Source: Amycolatopsis pithecellobii (GTDB taxonomy: Bacteria > Actinomycetota > Actinomycetes > Mycobacteriales > Pseudonocardiaceae). Taken from it: a stretch of DNA of 64,000 nucleotides. The translations under genes were made by a program, and so were the position numbers. This document shows positions 35,029 through 43,147 of the stretch, in pieces. Each line of letters opens with the position of its first letter. Positions within the stretch are counted from its first letter, which is position 1. The DNA lies in NCBI RefSeq assembly GCF_009707865.1, contig NZ_WMBA01000001.1, forward strand, positions 62,001-126,000, written 5' to 3'. Below the pieces are notes generated by a model. It saw only the letters and a program-made list of their open reading frames with translations, did no database searches and was not told the DNA's origin.

Positions 35029-36594
35029 GTGGGCGGGGACCGCGCGGGCACCGTGGGCAGCGTGCGGCTCGCCGAACTGGTGGCCGCGCTGTCGTTGGGC
35101 GTCGACCTGGGGTTCGGCCAGCCGATGGAACACGTCCTGCGCGAATGTCTGATCGCGTTGCGGCTGGCCGACCGTGTGGGGCTGGCCGATGCGGACCGGC
35201 TGGTCGTCTACTACACGGCATTGCTGGTGAACGTCGGCTGTCATTCGGACGCGCACGAGCAGGCGAAGTGGTTCAGTGACGACATCGCCCTCAAGAGCGG
35301 CAAATACGAACGCGAGATCGGCGGCCTCGCCGATGCCCGGGCCGCGTTCCGGCTGTTCGGTGCGGGCCAGCCCGTGCTGCACCGGTTCCGGCTCGGGCTC
35401 GAGTTCGCCGTGTCCGGTCACCACGACTTCGACGACATGATCAGCAACCATTCTCGGCTGGCTCGCGCGCTCGCGGAGCAGCTGGGGTTGCCGCCCGCGG
35501 TGCAGGAGTCCGTCGGAGCCTCCTACGAGCAGTGGGACGGCAGGGGATGGCCGGGCCGGCTGCGGGGCGAGGGTGTTCCGATCGCGTCGCGCCTCACACA
35601 GCTCGCCGAGTTCACCGAGGTGGCACACCGCGTCGGCGGAGCGGAAGCGGCGGCGCGACTGGCCCGGCAGCGTTCGGGCCGTCAGTTCGATCCGACGCTG
35701 TCGGGCATCCTGTGCGCGGACGGTGCGGCGATCTTCGACGGCCTCGACTCCATCCGCACGTGGGACGCGGTGATCGACGCGGAGCCCGCGCTCGGCGTGC
35801 GGATGTCCACCGCGCAGTTCGATCAGGCGCTGCTCGCCATCGCGGACTTCGTCGATCTCAAGTCGCCGTACATGCTCGGGCACGCCCGGGGCGTCGCCGC
35901 ACTGGCCGGCGGCGCCGCGGAACGGCTCGCGCTGCCGGCGGACGACGTCGCCGTGCTGCGGCGCGCGGCGCTCGTGCACGGCTGGGGCAGGCTGGGCGTG
36001 TCCAACTCGATCTGGGACAAGCCCAGCGACCTCGGCGCGGGCGAGCTGGAGAGGGTGCGGCTCTATCCGCACATCACCGAACGGATGCTGCGGCAGTCGG
36101 CCACGCTCGCGCCCATCGGCGCGGTTGCCGTGCAGTGCCAGGAGCGGCTCGACGGCTCGGGCTACCCGCGACAGCTGTCCGGCACGGCGATCTCGCTGCA
36201 CGGACGGATCATCGCCGCGGCGCAGGCGTACCAGACCAAGATCGAGGACCGTCCCCACCGGTCGGCGCTGCGCCCGCCGATGGCGGCGGGGTTCCTTCGC
36301 GCGGAAGCCACGGCGGGGCGGCTGGATTCCCGCGCGGTCGAGGCCGTGCTGGAGGCCGCCGGGCACCGGGTGTCGCGCGCCGTGAACGGGCCGGCTCGCC
36401 TTACGGAGCGGGAAATCGACGTGCTGCGCCTGCTCGCGCGCGGGTTGCGCAGCCGCGAGATCGCGACGCGGCTGGTCATCTCGCCGAAAACCGCGCGCAA
36501 CCACATCGAGCACATCTACACCAAGATCGACGCGACGAACCGCGCCAGCGCAAGCCTCTTCGCGATGCGCCACGGACTGCTCACCGACGAGTAG
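35029..36594 (+). CDS. Degenerate HD-GYP domain protein with LuxR helix-turn-helix
   Basis: 521 residues. Residues about 15-400 form HD-type helical domains; the C-terminus is a LuxR helix-turn-helix (LTEREIDVLRLLARGLRSRE, then IATRLVISPKTARNHIEHIY). The HD-GYP motifs have changed: the usual HDIGK segment reads HGWGRLG and the usual HHE before the GYP loop reads QCQERLDGSGYP. Metal-binding histidine and aspartate residues are thus lost in at least two places, so phosphodiesterase activity is unlikely and the domain probably senses or dimerises. GTG start is the first after the divergent promoter region. Expected to be a DNA-binding regulator of nearby genes. Confidence 0.85.
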   Translation: MGGDRAGTVGSVRLAELVAALSLGVDLGFGQPMEHVLRECLIALRLADRVGLADADRLVVYYTALLVNVGCHSDAHEQAKWFSDDIALKSGKYEREIGGLADARAAFRLFGAGQPVLHRFRLGLEFAVSGHHDFDDMISNHSRLARALAEQLGLPPAVQESVGASYEQWDGRGWPGRLRGEGVPIASRLTQLAEFTEVAHRVGGAEAAARLARQRSGRQFDPTLSGILCADGAAIFDGLDSIRTWDAVIDAEPALGVRMSTAQFDQALLAIADFVDLKSPYMLGHARGVAALAGGAAERLALPADDVAVLRRAALVHGWGRLGVSNSIWDKPSDLGAGELERVRLYPHITERMLRQSATLAPIGAVAVQCQERLDGSGYPRQLSGTAISLHGRIIAAAQAYQTKIEDRPHRSALRPPMAAGFLRAEATAGRLDSRAVEAVLEAAGHRVSRAVNGPARLTEREIDVLRLLARGLRSREIATRLVISPKTARNHIEHIYTKIDATNRASASLFAMRHGLLTDE

Positions 36595-36626
36595 AGACTG
36601 TTCCGGAAACACGGAGCAGCCCGAAA

Positions 36627-36642
36627 TGGGGCAACTGCCTCA
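36627..36642. promoter_or_regulatory. Imperfect dyad upstream of the methyltransferase
   Basis: TGGGGCA and TGCCTCA (arms match at six of seven positions, two-base centre) lie 60 bases upstream of the methyltransferase ATG. A LuxR-type site is conceivable given the upstream gene. Confidence 0.3.
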
Positions 36643-36701
36643 TGCCCGCCACTCGCGACGGGGCTAGCTTCGATTCATCCCGACGAGGAATCGAGGCAGC
36701 C

Positions 36702-37346
36702 ATGAGTATCCACAGTGTACTGTTCGCCGCCAGCTACGACCGGTTCATGGCGAAGACCGAGAAGCTGCTCTTGGCGGACCTGCGCCACAAGCTGCTGGCC
36801 ACCGCGAAGGGCGACGTGCTCGAGATCGGTGGTGGGACCGGGGCGAACATCGCGGCCTACGGTCCGGAGGTGCGGTCGCTGACCATCACCGAACCCGACC
36901 CCTCGATGTTGCGCCGGCTCGAGCGCCACGCGGAAGCGGCGCCTCGTCCGGTGACCGTGTTGCAGGCGCCGGCCGAAGACCTCCCGTTCGAGGACGGCAC
37001 CTTCGACATCGTCGTCTCCACGCTCGTGCTCTGCGGAGTCAGCGACCAGCGGCGGGCACTCAACCAGATCCGGCGTGTCCTGCGCCGCGACGGGCAACTG
37101 CTGTTCGTCGAACACGTCCGCTCGGACGAGCCGAAGGCCGCCCGGCACCAGGACCGGATGAACTGGCTCAACCGGCTTCTGGTGTGCTGCGACTGCAACC
37201 GCCCGACGCCGACATCGATCCGCGAAGCGGGATTCACCGTCGACGAGCTGGATCACTACACGATGCCGAAGTCGCCGTCCTTCGTGCGACCGGTCGTCGC
37301 CGGCACCGCCACCTGCCGCGCCGCCGTGCCTCACCAGGCGACGTAG
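36702..37346 (+). CDS. Class I SAM-dependent methyltransferase
   Basis: 214 residues. SAM-binding motif I is VLEIGGGTGANIAAYGPEV (about 33-51), the acidic end of strand 2 is ITEPDPSMLRRLERHA, and motif II/III FDIVVSTLVLCGV and RRDGQLLFVEHVRS follow. The layout is that of METTL7/UbiE-like lipid or small-molecule methyltransferases. GAGG lies six bases before the ATG. Its 3' end overlaps that of the opposite conservon GTPase gene by 16 bases. The target is unknown. Confidence 0.9.
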   Translation: MSIHSVLFAASYDRFMAKTEKLLLADLRHKLLATAKGDVLEIGGGTGANIAAYGPEVRSLTITEPDPSMLRRLERHAEAAPRPVTVLQAPAEDLPFEDGTFDIVVSTLVLCGVSDQRRALNQIRRVLRRDGQLLFVEHVRSDEPKAARHQDRMNWLNRLLVCCDCNRPTPTSIREAGFTVDELDHYTMPKSPSFVRPVVAGTATCRAAVPHQAT

Positions 37347-37774
37347 GTGGCCGGCACTCGGCCGGTGAGTGCGATGAGCGTGTGTTTGACCGACTCGCGT
37401 TCGCGGGCATCGCACTCGACGACGGGTATGTCCTCGCCGACGCCGACCGCTTCGCGGATCTCGTCGATGTCGAACTGGCCGGCTCCGTCGAAGCGGTTGA
37501 CGGCCAGCAGGAACGGTGTCGATCCTTCCTCGAAGTACTCGACGGTGAGGAAGCAGTCCTCGATGCGTCGGGTGTCGACGGTGGTGGTGAGCTTGTCCGA
37601 CAGGTCGCTGGTGTCGTTGACGCGGACAGACACTTCGGTCATCGCCGCCTCGGTGTCCAGCGGCCCGATCTCGGAGATGGCGCCGATGAACGTCGTCTTG
37701 CCAACGCCGAAGCCGCCGCTGATCACAACCTTGACGGAGGACAGCGTGACTAGGGGTTCAGAGGGCCGCGACAA
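37331..37774 (-). CDS. Conservon-type GTPase (CvnD) lacking its G3 segment
   Basis: About 147 residues. Walker A GGFGVGKT (20-27), TEAAMTEVSV, then LTTTV followed at once by DTRRIEDCF, and later the NKxD-like AVNRFDG and CDARERESVK. Conservon GTPases are about 190 residues and between TTTV and VDTRR carry a block of about 44 residues with the FGTPGQ (G3) motif; it is missing here in frame, at codon 66/67. GTP hydrolysis is therefore doubtful. The start is not clear: no ATG exists, and TTG 37774 (AAAGGA nine bases upstream, overlapping the cvnC-like end) is my choice. The sensor kinase and Roadblock partners (CvnA/B) are absent. Confidence 0.7.
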   Translation of the reverse strand: MSRPSEPLVTLSSVKVVISGGFGVGKTTFIGAISEIGPLDTEAAMTEVSVRVNDTSDLSDKLTTTVDTRRIEDCFLTVEYFEEGSTPFLLAVNRFDGAGQFDIDEIREAVGVGEDIPVVECDARERESVKHTLIALTGRVPATYVAW

Positions 37775-37810
37775 GATCCGTGATCCTTTCGAGTACGTGC
37801 ACCCGCACAC
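37758..37810 (-). pseudogene. C-terminal scrap of a conservon DUF742 (CvnC) gene
   Basis: Immediately before the GTPase and in another frame one reads VHVLERITDLVAAL and a stop, as at the end of DUF742 proteins (VLERVL.GLR.L). In intact conservons this gene precedes the GTPase and overlaps it just as here. Everything upstream is lost. Confidence 0.4.
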
Positions 37811-38129
37811 ATGTCTCGAAGCACGCTCGTCCCGCCGAGATCGTAGGTGGTATCGCAGCTGATCGGGTCGTCGAGGGCGCTCAGGTCAGGGTCTTGCCGG
37901 CGCTGAGCAGCCGCGGCACGTTACGGCGTCGTACTTGACCAGCGATTCGGTCGTCCGACGGTCATCGCCGAGGTCGCCGGCCGGATAACCGGGCAGGCGA
38001 TGGGGAAGCCGGACGTCGGCCATGACGCCGCTGGTGGACTGGCGATAGGTCTGTGCGCGGGTGCGACTGCGCAGGCCCGTACAAGCAGAGTCGCCACGCC
38101 AGACCGTGCCGGTCTTGCTTGCCCATACC
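37811..38129. other. 319 bases without recognisable gene
   Basis: Short, stop-interrupted frames on both strands; none gave a recognisable motif. It lies between conservon remnants and the TetR relic and is presumably degraded DNA. Confidence 0.5.
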
Positions 38130-38410
38130 TCGATGTCGGCTCCTGTCCTCGACTCCGGCTACGACGGCACCTCGCTGGCCCGCATCGGCGAGGCGGCCGG
38201 AGTTGTCGAGGGCGACACTGTTCAAGCAGTTCACCACCGAGGCGGCCCTGTTCGAGGCGATCGTCACCGAATACTGGAAGGTGGGAGCCTCCGCACAGGA
38301 CTTGAGACCATCGGACACCGATACGTGGCGCTTAACGAACAGCTTCGTCGCTGCCTCGATGATGGACGTCAGCTTCTGCGCTGCCACGCGCCGGTGGTAC
38401 TCCGAAGGCT
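38130..38410 (+). pseudogene. Frameshifted TetR-family regulator
   Basis: One frame reads LDSGYDGTSLARIGEAAGV; the next reads SRATLFKQFTTEAALFEAIV then TEYWKVG. Joined at about 38200 these give a normal TetR helix-turn-helix, so one frameshift separates helix 2 from helix 3. The ligand domain after about 38290 is not recognisable. The gene cannot make a normal repressor, yet two palindromes and a promoter-like element follow directly, in front of an SDR gene. Confidence 0.7.
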
Positions 38411-38424
38411 GTGCCTCTCGCTGC

Positions 38425-38448
38425 GAGGTGAGTCGCTTGACTCGCCTC
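38425..38448. promoter_or_regulatory. Operator copy 1 (GAGGTGAGTC-type palindrome)
   Basis: Arms GAGGTGAGTC and GACTCGCCTC around a four-base centre, nine of ten positions symmetric. It overlaps the -35 element TTGACT. The same left arm recurs at 38474. Size and symmetry suit a TetR dimer. Confidence 0.6.
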
Positions 38449-38466
38449 TAACTCTGCTCCTACTCT
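38437..38466 (+). promoter_or_regulatory. Promoter candidate of the SDR gene
   Basis: TTGACT (38437-38442) and TACTCT (38461-38466) with 18 bases between them. Operator copy 1 covers the -35 box and copy 2 covers the expected start point. Confidence 0.45.
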
Positions 38467-38473
38467 GAGACAG

Positions 38474-38495
38474 GAGGTGAGTCACTCGGCTCACC
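38474..38495. promoter_or_regulatory. Operator copy 2
   Basis: Left arm GAGGTGAGTC is identical to copy 1; after a four-base centre the right arm GGCTCACC is partly symmetric (GGTGAG opposite CTCACC). It starts 49 bases after copy 1, just past the promoter. Confidence 0.55.
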
Positions 38496-38522
38496 ATTGA
38501 GGCAAGGCTGGAAGGAAGCATC

Positions 38523-39311
38523 ATGGGACGCTTTGAGGGCCAGACCGTCATCGTCACGGGCGGCAGCGGGGGCATGGGCAGCAGTCATGTCCAGGGCTAC
38601 CACGCCGAGGGGGCGAACGTCGTCATTGCCGGACGCGACGAGGACGCCGGCCGCGATCTCGCTGCTCAGCTCGGTAATCGTGCTCTGTCCGTGCACCTGG
38701 ATGTCGCCAGCGAGGACAACTGGGCGACGGTGGTGCGAGACGTCGAAGGCCACTTCGGGCCGATCACCATCCTGGTGAACAACGCGGGCGTCCAGAACCC
38801 GGCGGCCCCTATCGAGCACACCGAACTCCGCACCTGGGAGCACGCCTTCAGCGTCAACGTCACCGGCCAGTTCCTCGGCATCAGGGCCGTGGCTCCGTCG
38901 ATGCGCAGGGGCGGTGGCGGAACCATCGTCAACATCGCCTCGACCATGGCCCACGTCGGCACGGCCTTCTACGCCCCCTACACCGCCAGCAAGTGGGCCG
39001 TGCGCGGGCTGACCAAGACGGCTGCGCTGGAGCTGGGACGGGACAACATCCGGGTCAACTCCATCCACCCCGGCGTCGTCTCCACCCCGCTGATCAACGA
39101 ACCCACCATCGCAGGCCAGCCGGCCATCGCCGAGTTCTACTCGCCCGATCCCTTCGCCATCCCCCGCCTCGCCGAACCCTCTGAGATCACCCGCCTGTTG
39201 CTCTTCATCACCTCCCAGGACGCATCTTTCGCTACGGGCTCGGAATTCGTCCTGGACGGCGGCCTGCTGCTCGGCCCTGCACTCACACCTGAAGCCGACA
39301 TCGCAGCGTGA
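38523..39311 (+). CDS. Short-chain dehydrogenase/reductase
   Basis: 262-residue classical SDR: TGGSGGMGSSHVQGYHAEGA cofactor loop (about 12-31), NNAGV, and catalytic tyrosine-lysine in YAPYTASKWAVRGLTKTAAL, with PGVVSTPLI. The acidic residue after strand 2 is replaced (VVIAGRDED), allowing NADP. GGAAGGA lies six bases before the ATG. The TetR relic and twin operators upstream indicate that the gene was once controlled by a TetR repressor that is now broken. Substrate unknown. Confidence 0.92.
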   Translation: MGRFEGQTVIVTGGSGGMGSSHVQGYHAEGANVVIAGRDEDAGRDLAAQLGNRALSVHLDVASEDNWATVVRDVEGHFGPITILVNNAGVQNPAAPIEHTELRTWEHAFSVNVTGQFLGIRAVAPSMRRGGGGTIVNIASTMAHVGTAFYAPYTASKWAVRGLTKTAALELGRDNIRVNSIHPGVVSTPLINEPTIAGQPAIAEFYSPDPFAIPRLAEPSEITRLLLFITSQDASFATGSEFVLDGGLLLGPALTPEADIAA

Positions 39312-39483
39312 GCTGGCATTGCAGTACCGAGCGTCGCGGGCGTAGAAGCCGCCCTGGATAGCTCCATTCACTGGGCTCTCGGCATCGCCCACCTACGCAC
39401 CTTCGCCTCCGGTGGACAGGCGGTCCGGACGAGCAATCCGCGCAGAGCCGACATGACCTCCAGAGATCATTACGGGACAACTC

Positions 39484-39815
39484 TCAGCCGAGCGAGGTTG
39501 GGAACGGTGACCGCCGCGCCGTCCAGGCCACGACGGGGACGACGAGCCCATCAGGCGTCTCCGTGGCGACGCCGATGCTGACCTGGCGGTGCAGGAGGAC
39601 CGCATCGTCGACGGCGGAGGCGTTCATGCGCGGGAAGATCCGCAGGGCGAGGGCGGTCGCGTGACGACGAGGTCCGTGATCGTTGGTGCCGCGTCGGTTA
39701 CGTCCGCCCGGACAATACCGTCGCCGAGCCGGACCTCCGCGCTCGAGTTGTGCAACCAGCGCACGATGTTTCCTCGGCCATCGACTCCGTGCGCGGTTGC
39801 CTGGTGTTGCGCGCG
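39484..39815 (-). pseudogene. Frameshifted piece of an E2 acyltransferase
   Basis: Two frames give consecutive blocks of a 2-oxoacid dehydrogenase E2 catalytic domain: SSAEVRLGDGIV with APTITDLVV in one, and ATALALRIFPRMNASAVDDA then VLLHRQVSIGVATETPDGLV and VPVV in the other. The order matches E2 proteins (NDLVVRAAALALR, NASxxD, IGVATxTPDGLVVPVV). The C-terminal catalytic HxxxDG part is missing. It is antisense to, and just upstream of, the E1 genes. The rest of 39312-39959 shows no gene. Confidence 0.55.
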
Positions 39816-39959
39816 CGTGGAGTACCAGATAAACGCGCACGCAGCCGATGGTCTGCGCGAGCTCATCGCCCTAGCGTTCTGTCTCATCGCGAAACCAAAG
39901 TGCATTCGCGCCAGACGGCCCGCATGCGCGAGGTGTCCGCCAGATGAAGGAGCGACCGC

Positions 39960-41006
39960 GTGACCGCCACCGACCAAGTCAGCGAATCTGTCCTCGACAT
40001 ATCCCGGCAAGTCGAGATGTATCGGCACATGGTGCGGATCCGTGAATTCGAGGAGCGAGTCAAGCGAACGTTCGCCGAACACCCAGGGGTCATCCGTGGG
40101 CACACCCACCTCGCGGACGGCGCCGAGGCGTCGATCGTCGGTTCGCTCGCCGCGATCCGCCCCGGTGATCAAGTGATCGCTACTTACCGATGCCACGGCT
40201 ATCCGATCGCACTGGGCACCGATACCTCGGCGATGATGGCCGAAATCTTCGGCCGGGCAACGGGCCTGTGCAAGGGCTACGGCGGTTCGATGCATCTGGT
40301 GGATCTCGCCAGGGGCTTCCTGGGGACATCCGGCATCGTCGGGCAGAGCATCCCGCAAGGTACTGGGGCCGCCTACGCCGCGCAATTGCGGGGACGCGGC
40401 GAAGTCGTGCTGACCTTCTTCGGCGACGGTGCGTCCAAGCAGGGCGCCTTCCACGAATCGCTCAACCTCGCCGCGTTGTGGAAGTTGCCGGTCGTGTACG
40501 TCATGGAGAACAACAGCTTCAGCGTCGAAGTCCGGACCGAGGAGGAAGACGCCAATGCGGCGGCCGGTGAGCCGCTCGCCACCAAGGCCAGGGCGTACAG
40601 CATTCCCGGCGTCACGATCGACGGTAGTGACCCGCTGGTCGTGCACGAGGCCGTTGCCATCGCGGTGGCACGTGCGCGGTCCGGTGCGGGGCCGACGCTG
40701 ATCGAGTCCAAAGTGTACCGGCTGTCCGCGCACGGAAACTCCATCGCACCGCCTGGGGTGCCGCTGCACTTTCCCGAGCACGAGGCCATCGCCCGGTACG
40801 GCGATGTCGCGGAGTACGAGGCCGCCAAGCGGGGTGACCCCGTGCCCAAGTTTCGCGCCCACCTTGTCGAGCAGGGGTTGCTTTCGGTGGCCGAGGGTGA
40901 CTCGATCCTCGATAACGCCCGCGCCGAAATGCAGCGCGCGGTCGATTTCGCCTTGAGCAGTCCGCTTCCCGAGGCCTCGGCGGCGCTTTCCTACGTGTAC
41001 GCGTGA
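39960..41006 (+). CDS. 2-oxoacid/acetoin dehydrogenase E1 component, alpha subunit
   Basis: 348 residues. The thiamine-diphosphate motif runs from FFGDGASKQGAFHESLNLAA to VVYVMENNSFS (about 157-190); HTHLADGAEASIVGS and YRCHGYPIALGTD are the substrate and cofactor contacts of E1 alpha. Together with the next gene it makes the heterotetrameric thiamine enzyme that decarboxylates a 2-oxo acid or cleaves acetoin. GTG start, with AAGGAG nine bases upstream. No intact E2 or E3 follows in the window; the only E2-like sequence is a relic on the other strand. Confidence 0.92.
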   Translation: MTATDQVSESVLDISRQVEMYRHMVRIREFEERVKRTFAEHPGVIRGHTHLADGAEASIVGSLAAIRPGDQVIATYRCHGYPIALGTDTSAMMAEIFGRATGLCKGYGGSMHLVDLARGFLGTSGIVGQSIPQGTGAAYAAQLRGRGEVVLTFFGDGASKQGAFHESLNLAALWKLPVVYVMENNSFSVEVRTEEEDANAAAGEPLATKARAYSIPGVTIDGSDPLVVHEAVAIAVARARSGAGPTLIESKVYRLSAHGNSIAPPGVPLHFPEHEAIARYGDVAEYEAAKRGDPVPKFRAHLVEQGLLSVAEGDSILDNARAEMQRAVDFALSSPLPEASAALSYVYA

Positions 41007-41034
41007 AACCCGGTCCCGTGAGGAGGAGGATTCC

Positions 41035-42015
41035 ATGATCCGCGACATGCCGTATATCGCCGCCATCAACGAAGCCGTCTACCTGGAGATGGCTCGTGAC
41101 GAAGACGTGCTGCTGATCGGGCAGACCGTTACCGAAGAACACAACGAGGCCTTCGAACGCGATTTCGGCCCCAACCGAGTCCGGGTGACGCCGATCTCGG
41201 AGACCGCCGAAATCGGTGTCGCCGCCGGTGCCGCCATCGCGGGCAAGCGTCCGGTCGTCGACTGCACGATGGCCGAGTTCCTGCTGGTCGCGATGGAACA
41301 GGTGGTGAACGAGGGGAACCGGTTTCACTACATGAGCGGCGGCCAGGTGAAAGTGCCGATGGTGCTCAAGGCCGGTTACGGGTTCACCGCGGGCTGGGCC
41401 GGTCAGCACACCGGGTCCATCTATGGGCTGTTCATGGGGGTGCCCGGGCTCAAGGTTGCCCTGCCCTCGACGCCGGCAGACGCGAAAGGCCTGATGGCGA
41501 CTGCGATCCGTGACGACAACCCGGTCCTTTTTCTGCACCACTTCCTGCTGCTGCTCGAGACCGGTCCGGTGCCGGAAGGCGAGCACCTGGTCCCGTTCGG
41601 TGTCGCCGACGTCAAACGCCCTGGCAGCGACGTGACGCTCGTGGCGACCGGGTGGACGGTGCACCGGGCGCTGGCGGCTGCGGGACGGCTCGCCGCCGAC
41701 GGGATCGACGTGGAAGTCATCGATCCCCGCACGATCGCGCCGCTGGACATCGAGACAATCCTCGCGTCGGTGGCGAAGACCGGTCGGCTGGTGCTCGTTG
41801 ATCAGGCCACCCGGCACGCGTCGGTCGCGACGGTGATCGCGGGTGAGGTCGCCGAACACGGCTTCTCGTCGCTGCGCGCGCCGATCGTGCAGGTGACGGC
41901 GATGGACACCACGATCGCCTACAGCAAGACCATGGAGAGCTTCGTCCTCCCTGACGAGGAGAAGATCGTCGCGGCGGTGCACGAAGTGGTCGGTGCACGG
42001 ACCGGGGTCGCATGA
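41035..42015 (+). CDS. 2-oxoacid/acetoin dehydrogenase E1 component, beta subunit
   Basis: 326-residue transketolase-type beta subunit: MPYIAAINEAVYLEMARDED, ISETAEIGVAAGAAIAGKRP, FMGVPGLKVALPSTPADAKG and the C-terminal EVIDPRTIAPLDIETILASV. These are the E1 beta contacts to thiamine diphosphate and to the alpha subunit. GAGGAGG sits about 8 bases before the ATG. The next gene overlaps its stop (ATGA), tying an EthD-like protein into the same unit. Confidence 0.92.
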   Translation: MIRDMPYIAAINEAVYLEMARDEDVLLIGQTVTEEHNEAFERDFGPNRVRVTPISETAEIGVAAGAAIAGKRPVVDCTMAEFLLVAMEQVVNEGNRFHYMSGGQVKVPMVLKAGYGFTAGWAGQHTGSIYGLFMGVPGLKVALPSTPADAKGLMATAIRDDNPVLFLHHFLLLLETGPVPEGEHLVPFGVADVKRPGSDVTLVATGWTVHRALAAAGRLAADGIDVEVIDPRTIAPLDIETILASVAKTGRLVLVDQATRHASVATVIAGEVAEHGFSSLRAPIVQVTAMDTTIAYSKTMESFVLPDEEKIVAAVHEVVGARTGVA

Positions 42016-42446
42016 AGCCCGACGCCCACCTCCCCAGTGCGCCGGAGATCAGCATGCCGGACGAAGGGGTCTATCTCCTGTTCGGAATCTACCGCTGGGC
42101 CGGTACGACCGTCGCCGAGTTCCAGAACCATCTCAAGCAGGTCCACGGTCCGATCGCGCGCCGGTTCCCCGGACTCCTCTGGTACGAGAGCTTTCTGAAC
42201 ACCGAGGCGGCCGACGGGTGGCCGGGCACCTCGGCGCCTGTTCCGGACGCCTTCGCGGTGATGAAGTTCGAATCAGAGAAAGCCAAGAACGAGATCGTGA
42301 ACTCGTCCGCGTGGCAAGAGGCGCAGGCCGACAGCCCGGGATTCATCGCGCATTACGACGTCTTCGCCGTGGATCGCATCACCTGGGTTCCGGACGAGGA
42401 GCCACGAAAGCCATTCGACTCCGGCCAGGAAGGAACTCCGCGATGA
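42012..42446 (+). CDS. EthD-like small barrel protein, copy 1
   Basis: 144 residues with the dimeric alpha/beta barrel pattern: GVYLLFGIYRWAGTTVAEFQ, NHLKQVHGPIARRFPGL, WYESFL, DAFAVMKFESEK and FAVDRITWVP. EthD-like proteins accompany P450 or dioxygenase pathways and include lactone isomerases and decarboxylases. ATG overlaps the E1 beta stop; an internal ATG at 42054 matches the start of its paralogue at 51015-51374. The next gene (PcaH-like) overlaps its stop. Confidence 0.8.
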   Translation: MKPDAHLPSAPEISMPDEGVYLLFGIYRWAGTTVAEFQNHLKQVHGPIARRFPGLLWYESFLNTEAADGWPGTSAPVPDAFAVMKFESEKAKNEIVNSSAWQEAQADSPGFIAHYDVFAVDRITWVPDEEPRKPFDSGQEGTPR

Positions 42447-43147
42447 CGTCAGCGGAAGCCGTCGACTGCAATCCGCCGTACCTGCATCCCGAGTACAAAA
42501 ACACGATCCTGCGCTCGCCCCGCAGGCCACTCATCGAACTCCCCGACGAGTGGTTTCACCACGTGCGCGGCCCGGCTTTCGGCCGGATACCGGTGCGCCC
42601 CGGCGACAACGACCTCACGAAGCAGCACGCAGGCAGGCCGATCGGCCAATTCATCGTGCTGTCCGGCCGAGTGCTCGACAGCCGACTGCGCCCGGTGCCC
42701 AATACTTTGGTCGAGATCTGGCAGGCCAACGGAGCCGGCCGCTATGTCGACAAAGCGGACCCGGGTCTCCTTCCGCTCGATCCGAATTTCACCGGTGCTG
42801 GGCGCACGCTGACCGACGCTGACGGGCGCTACCGGTTCCGGACCATCAGGCCGGGTGCCTATCCCGCCAAGAAACGCGGCCTGTACCGGCCGGCTCATAT
42901 CCATTTTTCGTTGTTCGGGCCGGACGTGCAGAGCCGCATTGTCACCCAGTGCTATTTCGAAGGTGATCCGTTGATCGCCTACGACCCGATCGCGCAGGCC
43001 ATTCCTGATCCGCGTGGCATCGACCGGCTGACCGCACGGCTGGACTGGGAGGGAACTGAGCCGGGCGACGTCGACGCCGCCCTGTCCTATGAATGGGACA
43101 TCGTTCTCCGGGGACTCGCCATGACACCGTCGGAGCTCGTGCGATGA
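42443..43147 (+). CDS. pcaH: Protocatechuate 3,4-dioxygenase-type beta subunit
   Basis: 234 residues of the intradiol dioxygenase family. GRVLDSRLRPVPNTLVEIWQ and AGRY, GRTLTDADGRYRFRTIRPG, and the iron site: Tyr101 (GAGRY), Tyr140 (PGAYP), His152 and His154 (YRPAHIHF), with the conserved arginine 149. All four iron ligands are present, so it should be a functional Fe(III) intradiol ring-cleaving subunit acting on protocatechuate or a related catechol. ATG and stop overlap both neighbours. The family name is secure; the usual pcaB, pcaC and pcaD genes are not in the window, so the true substrate may differ. Confidence 0.9.
   Translation: MTSAEAVDCNPPYLHPEYKNTILRSPRRPLIELPDEWFHHVRGPAFGRIPVRPGDNDLTKQHAGRPIGQFIVLSGRVLDSRLRPVPNTLVEIWQANGAGRYVDKADPGLLPLDPNFTGAGRTLTDADGRYRFRTIRPGAYPAKKRGLYRPAHIHFSLFGPDVQSRIVTQCYFEGDPLIAYDPIAQAIPDPRGIDRLTARLDWEGTEPGDVDAALSYEWDIVLRGLAMTPSELVR

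Noticed and set aside
33376-36612. Open minus-strand frame of more than 1000 codons across the ATPase and HD-GYP genes
   Set aside because: It runs antisense to the HD-GYP/LuxR gene and out of frame in the ATPase gene, is Arg/Pro/Ala/Gly-rich without any family motif, and is explained by high GC third positions.
39624-41069. 481-codon minus-strand frame over the E1 alpha gene
   Set aside because: Antisense shadow except for the last 60 codons, which carry the E2 relic annotated separately.
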